From the NCBI RefSeq assembly GCF_025960985.1, contig NZ_JAOQMX010000013.1, positions 1-64,000 of the forward strand: a DNA stretch of 64,000 nucleotides, read 5' to 3'. Made by a program: the position numbers and the translations under genes. This document shows, piece by piece, positions 49,992 to 57,162 of the stretch (position 1 is its first letter; each line of letters starts with the position of its first letter). The notes beneath the pieces are model-generated. The model saw nothing but the letters and a program-made list of their open reading frames with translations. It searched no databases and had not been told where the DNA came from. This stretch comes from Flavobacterium psychraerolatum (lineage in GTDB: Bacteria; Bacteroidota; Bacteroidia; Flavobacteriales; Flavobacteriaceae).

Positions 49992-50942
49992 ATGAGACTA
50001 AAACTACTTACAATTCTATTTCTATCAAATTATACGTTTGGTCAAATGCGTTTAGGCAACAACAAAGTTACTTATTACAAAGATGGTAAGCCTCAAAAAG
50101 TATCCTTAACCGTATTTGACTCTTGTACTGTAATAAAAGATCAGTATATCATTAAAGATGAGTACGTACGATCTGACTATAATAAATCTGGAAAATTAAT
50201 TCGAGAGATCACATTTAAAGTAATAAAAAACAAAGGTTACTCGCCCAATAGTAAGGTAATTGAATATTACGACAATGGAGACAAAAAACTAGAAGGTGAA
50301 ACAAATTCTTCTGGTCCACGAATTAACATCAGAAAAATAGAACAGTTTTGGAATACAGAAAAAATCCAAACCATCATTGATGGTGATGGAGAGTTTCTGA
50401 TTGATAATGATAGCCTTAGTATTCAAGGAAAATTTGTTAACGGTTTAAAGGATGGCGTTTGGCATGAAAATGACCGTAAAAAAAACAGCTCGTATACAGA
50501 AAAATTCAAAAAGGGAACGCTACTATCTGGAATATTTACCGACAACAAAGGCAACGAATCGAAATATGCGAACATGGAAGAGAAACCGATACCAAAAAAA
50601 GGCATAGAAGATTTCTACTCCTATATATCGAATAACTTCGTTATAACTAATAGAGCAAAATTAAGAGAAAAAACAGGTAAAATCTATGCGGCTTTTGTGA
50701 TTGATAAAGAAGGACAAGTATCCAAAATAAAAATACTAAGAGGACTTGGAGAAGGGCTAGACGAAGAATTAATCAAAGTACTTACTAGTTATGAAAGGTG
50801 GATACTTGGAAAAAGAAGAGGACAGCCAGTAAATGTTTTGTACAGCATAACAATTAATATTGCCGAACCTCAAAACAAAAGTACAGATCCACTAGCGAGT
50901 CCTTACGATCAATTTTTAGAGCGAAAAAGCAATTTCAAATAG
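49992..50942 (+). CDS. YwqK-like MORN-repeat protein with TonB C-terminal domain, copy 2
   Basis: The 316-residue protein is a paralogue of the preceding gene: signal peptide (LLTILFLSNYTFGQ), repeats such as VIEYYDNGDKKLEGE, and a TonB C-terminal domain with IYAAFVIDKEGQVSKIKILR and LIKVLTSYERWILGKRRGQ. It has a short C-terminal extension, NKSTDPLASPYDQFLERK, not present in copy 1. Tandem duplication followed by divergence is the simplest reading. Exact function unknown. Confidence 0.75.
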   Translation: MRLKLLTILFLSNYTFGQMRLGNNKVTYYKDGKPQKVSLTVFDSCTVIKDQYIIKDEYVRSDYNKSGKLIREITFKVIKNKGYSPNSKVIEYYDNGDKKLEGETNSSGPRINIRKIEQFWNTEKIQTIIDGDGEFLIDNDSLSIQGKFVNGLKDGVWHENDRKKNSSYTEKFKKGTLLSGIFTDNKGNESKYANMEEKPIPKKGIEDFYSYISNNFVITNRAKLREKTGKIYAAFVIDKEGQVSKIKILRGLGEGLDEELIKVLTSYERWILGKRRGQPVNVLYSITINIAEPQNKSTDPLASPYDQFLERKSNFK

Positions 50943-50952
50943 CAAAAAAAAA

Positions 50953-50996
50953 CTTATAACTCATAACTCATAACTCATAATTATTTTTTACCTTTG
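50953..50996 (+). promoter_or_regulatory. rpsO promoter region with short tandem repeat
   Basis: Direct repeats of the unit ATAACTC (about three and a half copies, 50956-50980) lead into a TACCTTTG -7 box at 50989-50996, 56 bases before rpsO. The repeat tract occupies the position of the -33 region. No TTG is seen at the usual spacing. Confidence 0.55.
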
Positions 50997-51052
50997 CAGC
51001 CGTCGTACAATAAATGTATTGGCATACATAATAATCATTAAATAATATTGGA

Positions 51053-51319
51053 ATGTATTTAACTAAAGAAGTAAAAGAAGAAATCTTCGCACAACACGGA
51101 GAAAAAACAAACACTGGAAAAGCTGAAGCGCAAATCGCTTTATTTACTTTCAGAATCTCTCACTTAACAGAGCACTTGAAAAAAAATCGTCACGATTATA
51201 ACACAGAGCGTTCATTAGTATTACTAGTAGGTAAAAGAAGATCTTTACTAGATTACTTGAAAAAGAAAGAGATCAACAGATATCGTGAGATTATCAAAGT
51301 ATTGGGTATTAGAAAATAA
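51053..51319 (+). CDS. rpsO: 30S ribosomal protein S15
   Basis: The 88-residue protein matches S15 throughout: GKAEAQIALFTFRISHLTEH, LKKNRHDYNTERSLVLLVGK and RRSLLDYLKKKEINRYREII. S15 binds the central domain of 16S rRNA early in 30S assembly. A terminator and pnp follow, the usual rpsO-pnp order of many bacteria. Confidence 0.97.
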   Translation: MYLTKEVKEEIFAQHGEKTNTGKAEAQIALFTFRISHLTEHLKKNRHDYNTERSLVLLVGKRRSLLDYLKKKEINRYREIIKVLGIRK

Positions 51320-51327
51320 TCAATATA

Positions 51328-51356
51328 AAAAAAGAGGTGCGCAAGTACCTCTTTTT
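51328..51356 (+). terminator. Terminator after rpsO
   Basis: AAAAAGAGGT pairs with ACCTCTTTTT around an eight-base centre that can itself pair in part. It lies nine bases after rpsO, so only read-through reaches pnp from that promoter. Confidence 0.85.
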
Positions 51357-51500
51357 GCTTTATACCCCTAATGTATTTTAGGACATTACATTGAATAAAA
51401 AAGTTTTGGTTTTTCATTGGATTTTACGCATTAACTACGCGCAACAACTACAACACAACTAGTTATCCATTTTTTTAATAACCAAAAAAAAAGAAAATTT

Positions 51501-53633
51501 ATGATTCCACAATTATTTGTAGAAACCATCGATTTAGGTGATGGAAGAAACATCACAATCGAGACAGGACGTTTGGCTAAACAAGCTGACGGATCTGTAG
51601 TAATTAGAATAGGAAAAACTGTAATCTTAGGAACAGTAGTATCATCAAGAAAAGCAAGTCCTGGTATTGACTTTTTACCATTAACGGTAGATTACCGCGA
51701 AAAATTTGCTGCCGCTGGACGTTTCCCTGGAGGTTTCTTCAAAAGAGAAGCAAGACCAAGTGATAGCGAAGTATTGACAATGAGACTAGTTGACCGTGTA
51801 TTGCGTCCACTTTTCCCATCAGACTATCATGCAGAAGTACAGGTTATGATTCAGTTGATGTCTTATGACGAAGATGTTATGCCAGATGCATTAGCAGGTT
51901 TAGCAGCATCAGCAGCATTGGCTTTATCTGACATTCCTTTCGAAACATTAATCTCTGAAGCTAGAGTTGGTCGTATTGATGGAAAATTCATTATCAACCC
52001 AAGCCGTGCACAATTAGACTTATCTGACATCGATATGATGATTGGAGCTTCTATGGATTCTATTGCAATGGTAGAAGGAGAGATGAAAGAAATCTCAGAA
52101 GCTGAAATGTTAGAAGCAATTAAATTTGCTCACGAACATATCAAGAACCAAATTTCGGCTCAATTGCGTTTGCAAGCAGCTTTTGGTAAAAAAGAAGTAC
52201 GTACTTACGAAACTGAAAGAACAGATGATGCCATTTACGCTAAAGTAAAAGCAGCATCTTACGATAAAATCTATGCTATTGCAAGCAAAGGTTCTTCAAA
52301 ACAAGAACGTACAGCTGCATTTGCAGAGGTGAAAGAAGAAGTAAAAGCATTGTTTACAGAAGAAGAATTAGCAGAAAATGGCGATTTAGTTTCTAAATAC
52401 TTTTACAAAACAAACAAAGAAGCAGTTCGTAACGTAACCCTAGATTTAGGAACACGTTTGGACGGTAGAAAAACTACAGAAATCAGACCTATCTGGTGTG
52501 AAATTGATTATTTACCATCTGTACACGGATCGGCTTTGTTTACACGTGGAGAAACTCAAGCATTGGCAACAGCAACTTTAGGAACTTCTAGAGAGGCAAA
52601 CCAAATTGACTCTCCATCACAACAAGGTGAAGAGAAATTCTACTTGCACTATAACTTCCCTCCTTTCTCTACAGGTGAAGCTCGTCCGTTGAGAGGAACT
52701 TCAAGAAGAGAAGTAGGTCACGGAAACTTGGCGCAAAGAGCGTTAAAAAACATGATTCCTGCAGATTGTCCTTATACAATTCGTGTGGTATCTGAAGTAT
52801 TAGAATCGAATGGATCTTCTTCTATGGCAACTGTTTGTGCTGGAACTCTATCTTTGATGGATGCTGGTATTCAAATGATTCGTCCAGTTTCTGGAATCGC
52901 TATGGGATTAATTACTGACGGTGATCGTTACGCTGTATTGTCTGATATTTTGGGTGACGAAGATCACTTGGGAGACATGGACTTTAAAGTAACTGGAACT
53001 TCAGTTGGTATCACAGCTTGTCAAATGGACATCAAAATTGACGGTTTGAAATACGAGATTATGGAAGCTGCTTTGGCTCAAGCTAGAGACGGTCGTTTGC
53101 ATATCCTTGGAAAACTAATCGAAACTTTAGCTTCTCCAAAAGAAGATGTTAAAGCTTACGCTCCAAAAATCATTACAAGAAGAATTCCTAATGCTTTCAT
53201 CGGAGCCTTAATCGGACCTGGTGGAAAAGTAATTCAAGAATTACAAAAAACTACTGGAACAACTATCGTTATCAATGAAGATCCTACTACTGAAGAAGGA
53301 GTTATTGAAATCTTAGGTACAGATCCTGCTGGAATTGAAGCGGTATTGGCTAAAATTAAGTCTATCACTTTCAAACCAAAAATGAACGAGACTTATGATG
53401 TGAAAGTAATCAAAATGCTAGATTTTGGTGCTGTCGTTGAATATCTTGATGCTCCAGGAAACGAAGTTTTATTGCACGTATCTGAGTTAGCTTGGGAACG
53501 CACAGAAAACGTTACTGACGTAGTTAATATGGGAGATACTTTCCAAATTAAATACTTAGGTATGGATCCAAAAACTAGAAAAGAAAAAGTTTCTAGAAAA
53601 GCACTTTTACCAAGACCTCCACGTGAGTCATAA
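51501..53633 (+). CDS. pnp: Polyribonucleotide nucleotidyltransferase (PNPase)
   Basis: The 710-residue protein has two RNase PH domains: the first from [19 protein letters not shown], the second from [20 protein letters not shown] with the catalytic [19 protein letters not shown] domain with [12 protein letters not shown] and a C-terminal S1 domain ending VSRKALLPR complete it. PNPase degrades RNA 3' to 5' by phosphorolysis, with a role in mRNA turnover and quality control. Full length, standard architecture. Confidence 0.97.
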   Translation: MIPQLFVETIDLGDGRNITIETGRLAKQADGSVVIRIGKTVILGTVVSSRKASPGIDFLPLTVDYREKFAAAGRFPGGFFKREARPSDSEVLTMRLVDRVLRPLFPSDYHAEVQVMIQLMSYDEDVMPDALAGLAASAALALSDIPFETLISEARVGRIDGKFIINPSRAQLDLSDIDMMIGASMDSIAMVEGEMKEISEAEMLEAIKFAHEHIKNQISAQLRLQAAFGKKEVRTYETERTDDAIYAKVKAASYDKIYAIASKGSSKQERTAAFAEVKEEVKALFTEEELAENGDLVSKYFYKTNKEAVRNVTLDLGTRLDGRKTTEIRPIWCEIDYLPSVHGSALFTRGETQALATATLGTSREANQIDSPSQQGEEKFYLHYNFPPFSTGEARPLRGTSRREVGHGNLAQRALKNMIPADCPYTIRVVSEVLESNGSSSMATVCAGTLSLMDAGIQMIRPVSGIAMGLITDGDRYAVLSDILGDEDHLGDMDFKVTGTSVGITACQMDIKIDGLKYEIMEAALAQARDGRLHILGKLIETLASPKEDVKAYAPKIITRRIPNAFIGALIGPGGKVIQELQKTTGTTIVINEDPTTEEGVIEILGTDPAGIEAVLAKIKSITFKPKMNETYDVKVIKMLDFGAVVEYLDAPGNEVLLHVSELAWERTENVTDVVNMGDTFQIKYLGMDPKTRKEKVSRKALLPRPPRES

Positions 53634-53674
53634 TTAGAGTAATCAGATCTTAGTTTACTAAAGGTTTATTTATA

Positions 53675-53711
53675 AAAAATCCCGTTTCATTCATTTGAGA
53701 CGGGATTTTTG
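53675..53711 (+). terminator. Terminator after pnp
   Basis: AAAAATCCCGTTTCA pairs with TGAGACGGGATTTTT around a short loop, with Ts after it. It is about 40 bases after the pnp stop. A similar stem (AATCCC...GGGATT) appears near 60245. Confidence 0.85.
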
Positions 53712-53718
53712 TTTTATC

Positions 53719-53836
53719 AGGGCATGCCGCCAGCAAACATAAGGGGCTTATTCTTATGAGTACTATAAGCCCCTTATCTTTACTGCCGTCGGGCTATACG
53801 CGCTACTTCGGTAGCTAGCTCCTATCCCTCATGCGG
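53719..53836. repeat. Structured intergenic repeat (family copy C, inverted)
   Basis: On the minus strand it carries the family blocks GAGGGATAG (53830-53822) and GTATAGCCCGAC (53799-53788). On the plus strand ATAAGGGGCTTA at 53739-53750 pairs exactly with TAAGCCCCTTAT at 53766-53777, and a second small stem GCTAC-TTCG-GTAGC lies next to the conserved blocks. It is in the 374-base gap between pnp and the Abi gene, which otherwise holds only terminators. Confidence 0.7.
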
Positions 53837-53869
53837 ATTTGTGTTTGATACAAAACATTCTAAACAAAA

Positions 53870-53893
53870 AAACCCAGAGCAAAGTCTGGGTTT
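53870..53893. terminator. CCCAGA/TCTGGG hairpin, copy 1 (downstream of the Abi gene)
   Basis: AACCCAGA and TCTGGGTT enclose the loop GCAAAG, with A-runs before and T-rich sequence after. The same hairpin recurs at 55009-55030 and, with one change, at 59970-59993. It can terminate the leftward Abi gene. Confidence 0.7.
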
Positions 53894-54007
53894 ATATTAT
53901 TTTTTTAGAGTGCAGCACTAATGCAAAGAATAGCAGGGCACTTATTATATTGCAAAGATACAAAGAAATGCCAATTTAATTTAAAATAAATCAAAAATAA
54001 AATTAAC

Positions 54008-54877
54008 TCAAAACTTAAAACCAATTTTATTTTCAATAATTCCTTTAATAATTTCATTTTCAGAGTGTTTATTAAATAGCTGATTCAAATCTCTATCCAG
54101 ATCATTTGCCCTTTCATTAGATACCGATTTCAAAATGAAAGAAATTATTTTTATAGCAGAGTCCAAAGAGTGCCTATTGTTATTATTAAAGCTAATATTT
54201 GGTAATGAAGCAATCCCTTTGGGAGTTTTAAAATCAAACAATACACCACCATGTGCACAAGTATTCCTCACATAGACAATTGTATCAAATAGATTAATAA
54301 ACTTTGACAAATTCAAAATACCATACAAATTTGCGACCTTTACTTTCAACTCACCATCATTTAAAGATTTAAAAGTTTTAAGTACAGCCCCAAATGTAAA
54401 AAATTCTAATGTTTTCCATGCGGGAGCGTATAAATCATTGATATTATTTAAATGATGTAATTTGATTGTTTTGTTTGTTCTTTTAAAATCTTCATTATAG
54501 TACTTCCCAATGGTATTAATGTACCGAATATCTATTACTCTAGGATTTATAAACCAAGTAGGCGAAGACTTGTACTTATTAGAAACATAATAAACTAGTT
54601 TGGTTCTAAAATTAATTTCTATTCTGTTCAAATATTTGAGCAGCAAATTTCTTAAATCCACATCTAAATAATATAAAGTTACAGCATTCGAAAATAATGT
54701 GCCATCTTTGAATATATGATCCGAATTTATCTCAAAAGGATTCCAATAAAACCCTAACCTATAATAACCAATATCAAGCAAAATCTCCTTAACTTTTTCA
54801 ATTTCTAAGTCCAAAACCATTCCACGGTCCTGTAGCTTTAAAACCTGATCATCAACATTGGTCGCTATACCTGCCAT
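54008..54877 (-). CDS. Abi_2 (AbiD/AbiF-like) HEPN abortive-infection protein
   Basis: The 289-residue protein matches the Abi_2 family. The N-terminal VLKLQDRGMVLDLEIEKVKE and IGYYRLGFYWNPFE are typical, and RNTCAH at residues 204-209 is the R-x4-H HEPN ribonuclease motif. LNRIEINFRTKLVYYV is another family block. Abi_2 proteins are abortive-infection or toxin ribonucleases acting on RNA in phage defence. The 180-base gap upstream is noncoding and may hold a regulatory RNA, but I see no strong stem there beyond the hairpin shared with the regulator gene. It is followed by a terminator. Confidence 0.85.
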   Translation of the reverse strand: MAGIATNVDDQVLKLQDRGMVLDLEIEKVKEILLDIGYYRLGFYWNPFEINSDHIFKDGTLFSNAVTLYYLDVDLRNLLLKYLNRIEINFRTKLVYYVSNKYKSSPTWFINPRVIDIRYINTIGKYYNEDFKRTNKTIKLHHLNNINDLYAPAWKTLEFFTFGAVLKTFKSLNDGELKVKVANLYGILNLSKFINLFDTIVYVRNTCAHGGVLFDFKTPKGIASLPNISFNNNNRHSLDSAIKIISFILKSVSNERANDLDRDLNQLFNKHSENEIIKGIIENKIGFKF

Positions 54878-55008
54878 TTTCTTTTTTTACAAAGTTTGCG
54901 TTTTTTAATAAGAATTAAAAGTCAAACTTATTCACAATAAAGTATAGTTTTGAACAACTCTGTCAATAGGTTAAATTATAAAAACATTTCAAACACAAGC
55001 AAAAAAAA

Positions 55009-55030
55009 ACCAGAGCAAAGTCTGGGTTTA
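55009..55030 (-). terminator. CCCAGA/TCTGGG hairpin, copy 2 (downstream of the regulator)
   Basis: CCAGA and TCTGG around GCAAAG, with a poly-A tract at 55001-55009 that gives a T-run on the minus strand, end the leftward XRE gene. It is the same element as at 53870-53893. Confidence 0.75.
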
Positions 55031-55057
55031 TAGTGTTTTCTAGTTCAAAACTAAAAA

Positions 55058-55345
55058 TCAAATATCGTTTTCTAAATCTATTTTCAATCCTTTGATTAAT
55101 TCGGAGGGATCTATATTGAGAGCATGAGCAATTTTAAAAAATAAATTCATTGTCATACCTTGGTTTTTATCAAAAATTAAACGCAAGGTTTTCTCATCAC
55201 AACCTACTTTTTTGGCAAATTGAAGCTTATTCCCATTATGCTGTTCCATAAAGAGAATACGAATTCTTTCGGTAAGGGTTTCCTTTATTTTATCTAATTC
55301 GCTTTGCACATAGCAAATAAACCCAACACAACTAAAATATTTCAT
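55058..55345 (-). CDS. XRE-type HTH regulator of the restriction-modification locus
   Basis: The 95-residue frame carries a Cro/cI-like helix-turn-helix: NGNKLQFAKKVGCDEKTLRLIF, then NLFFKIAHALNIDPSELIKG. The N-terminal stretch before SELDKIKETLTERIR is hydrophobic and may not be translated; a shorter start is possible. It diverges from the mod gene and a perfect palindrome lies between the two starts, so it probably represses mod and/or itself, as control proteins of restriction systems do. A decayed copy of its 3' end lies beyond res at about 59964-60100. Confidence 0.8.
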   Translation of the reverse strand: MKYFSCVGFICYVQSELDKIKETLTERIRILFMEQHNGNKLQFAKKVGCDEKTLRLIFDKNQGMTMNLFFKIAHALNIDPSELIKGLKIDLENDI

Positions 55346-55352
55346 TTTAACG

Positions 55353-55383
55353 TTCGGAGTTTTGTCCGAAATATTTATATTTG
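55353..55383 (+). promoter_or_regulatory. Divergent operator and mod promoter
   Basis: TTCGGA (55353-55358) and TCCGAA (55365-55370) form a perfect six-base inverted repeat with a six-base spacer. A -7 box, TATATTTG at 55376-55383, follows closely, so the palindrome overlaps the position of the -33 element of mod. The adjacent XRE gene is the likely source of the binding protein. Confidence 0.65.
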
Positions 55384-55401
55384 AAGAAAATCAATAATAA
55401 A

Positions 55402-57060
55402 ATGCCCACATTACACTGGATCGGTAAAGACAAAATCATCAACCATCATCAAGATGTTCCTTACAAAGTCTTGAATCATCAATATGGTTTTTCAAACAAA
55501 GGAAAAACAGAAACACCAATCGACTCAGGCAACCTCATCATTAATGGTGACAACCTCGAAGCCCTAAAATCATTATTACCCAAATACGAAGGAAAAGTAA
55601 ATTGTATTTACATAGACCCACCATACAATACAGGAAACGAAGGTTGGGTTTATAATGACAACACCAATTCACCACAAATCAAGAAATGGCTAGGTAAAGT
55701 TGTAGGTAAAGAAAGTGAAGATTTAACGCGCCACGACAAATGGTTGTGTATGATGTACCCACGATTGAAATTACTTCACAAACTTTTGGCAAAAGACGGG
55801 GTGATTTTTATTTCTATTGATGATCATGAGTTGTCACATCTTAAAATAATGATGGATGAAATATTTGGACCGTATAATTTTGTAGATTATTTCTGTTGGA
55901 CAAAAACATCAACACCACCAAGTTTAGCTAATAAATCGAGGAAAACCGTAGAATATGTTTTATGTTTTGAAAAAAGAAAAACAAGCACAAAATATGTTGC
56001 TGAACTAGGAGACGGAGGAGACGCACCTTTATTAAATTCTGGAAATCCTTTGGCAAAAATAAAATTTAGAAGCGAAGATGTCTTTTTTAAAATGTCTGAT
56101 GTAACATTTCCTGCAGGTCAATACGACAAGTGTTACCTTCATCAAAACATTACAATTAAGAATGGATATTCAAATATAGATTTTGAGCTGACAGGCACAT
56201 TTAAATGGATCCAAAAAACTATAAATTTAGAAATCTCACAAGGAACAACATTTGTAATAAAATCAGATAAATTTTCGATGCGTTTTCTAAGAACAACGGA
56301 TAGTTATAAAGCCCCTACAAATCTTTTAAAAGAAAAATACTTCACAACAACTTTGGATAAGAAAAATGAAGGAATTGAAACTAATGAAGGTGCAAAAAAA
56401 GACTTAGAAAACATATTTGGTAAATATATGTTTGACTATCCTAAACCTACTTCACTTGTTAGTTTCTTCATAAACTTAATAGAAAACCCAAACTCCATAA
56501 TCCTAGACAGCTTTGCTGGCTCAGGCACAACAGCCCATGCCGTTTTAAACTTAAACAAACAAGATGGTGGCAACAGAAAATTCATTTTAATAGAAATGGA
56601 AAACTACGCAGAAACCATCACTGCCGAACGTGTTAAAAGAGTGATAAATGGCTATGGCGAAGACTCAAAAGCGGTTGAAGGAACAGGAGGTAATTTCGAT
56701 TATTACACTTTAGGTGAACCCCTTTTTGACGACAACAATAATCTAAATGAAAACATACCAATCGAAAAAATCCAAGAATACGTTTGGTTCACAGAAACCC
56801 GCAGCGCATATTCCCCTCCATTGGAGGGGTGTCCGAAGGACGGGGTGGTTTTTCTTGGCAATCACAACGATACTGGCTATTATTTCATTTACGACAAAGA
56901 TAATTTAACCACTCTAGACTACGATTCTCTAGCAGCCTACGTACAACAAAAAGCAGAGCGCTACATCATTTACGCAGACAACTGTTTATTGCCCGAAACG
57001 TTTTTGCGAGAAAAAAATATAGAGTTCAAAAAAATACCAAGAGACATAACACGGTTTTAA
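55402..57060 (+). CDS. mod: Type III restriction-modification DNA methyltransferase (Mod)
   Basis: The 552-residue protein is a beta-class adenine methyltransferase: catalytic motif IV DPPYNTGNEGW near residue 72, then a variable recognition region, and AdoMet motif I DSFAGSGTTAHAVL near residue 370. A start at TTG 55381 is possible, but that TTG is part of the -7 box, so the ATG at 55402 is preferred. Residues around 470-484, SPPLEGCPKDGVV, are encoded by an inserted repeat (see separate entry). Mod modifies host DNA and directs the Res subunit that follows. Confidence 0.9.
   Translation: MPTLHWIGKDKIINHHQDVPYKVLNHQYGFSNKGKTETPIDSGNLIINGDNLEALKSLLPKYEGKVNCIYIDPPYNTGNEGWVYNDNTNSPQIKKWLGKVVGKESEDLTRHDKWLCMMYPRLKLLHKLLAKDGVIFISIDDHELSHLKIMMDEIFGPYNFVDYFCWTKTSTPPSLANKSRKTVEYVLCFEKRKTSTKYVAELGDGGDAPLLNSGNPLAKIKFRSEDVFFKMSDVTFPAGQYDKCYLHQNITIKNGYSNIDFELTGTFKWIQKTINLEISQGTTFVIKSDKFSMRFLRTTDSYKAPTNLLKEKYFTTTLDKKNEGIETNEGAKKDLENIFGKYMFDYPKPTSLVSFFINLIENPNSIILDSFAGSGTTAHAVLNLNKQDGGNRKFILIEMENYAETITAERVKRVINGYGEDSKAVEGTGGNFDYYTLGEPLFDDNNNLNENIPIEKIQEYVWFTETRSAYSPPLEGCPKDGVVFLGNHNDTGYYFIYDKDNLTTLDYDSLAAYVQQKAERYIIYADNCLLPETFLREKNIEFKKIPRDITRF
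56811..56853. repeat. Dispersed repeat inserted in frame inside mod
   Basis: The segment contains the tight palindrome CCCCTCCA-TTGGAGGGG followed by TGTCCGAAGGACGGGGTGG. I recognise this as a sequence dispersed in many Bacteroidota genomes, usually between genes. Here it is in frame and codes for SPPLEGCPKDGVVF at a point where other type III Mod proteins have an ordinary loop before the conserved FLG block. GC content is visibly higher than in its surroundings. Confidence 0.65.
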
Positions 57061-57065
57061 CGAGC

Positions 57066-57098
57066 AACCCTTTCAGGGTTTAAAACCCTGAAAGGGTT
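57066..57098. repeat. Perfect palindrome between mod and res
   Basis: Sixteen-base arms, AACCCTTTCAGGGTTT and its inverse, meet around a single base. It lies six bases after the mod stop. The next stretch, AGTCCTTGTGACTTTGTGG at 57129-57147, is also of a type often repeated in Bacteroidota genomes. The two together form the 102-base mod-res gap. Confidence 0.7.
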
Positions 57099-57162
57099 AA
57101 AAAAACAAAATAAGAGTAAAAATCTTAAAGTCCTTGTGACTTTGTGGCAAATAAGTAAACCA

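Noticed and set aside
50953..50985. Short tandem ATAACTC repeats considered as a CRISPR or attachment site
   Set aside because: Units are seven bases with no spacers and no cas genes; a simple repeat before rpsO fits better.
55381..55401. TTG start for Mod at 55381
   Set aside because: The TTG overlaps the -7 promoter box TATATTTG, so it would lie upstream of the transcript start.
57136..57162. GTG start for Res at 57136
   Set aside because: The codon lies within repeat-type intergenic sequence and the added residues (TLWQISKP) lack family resemblance.
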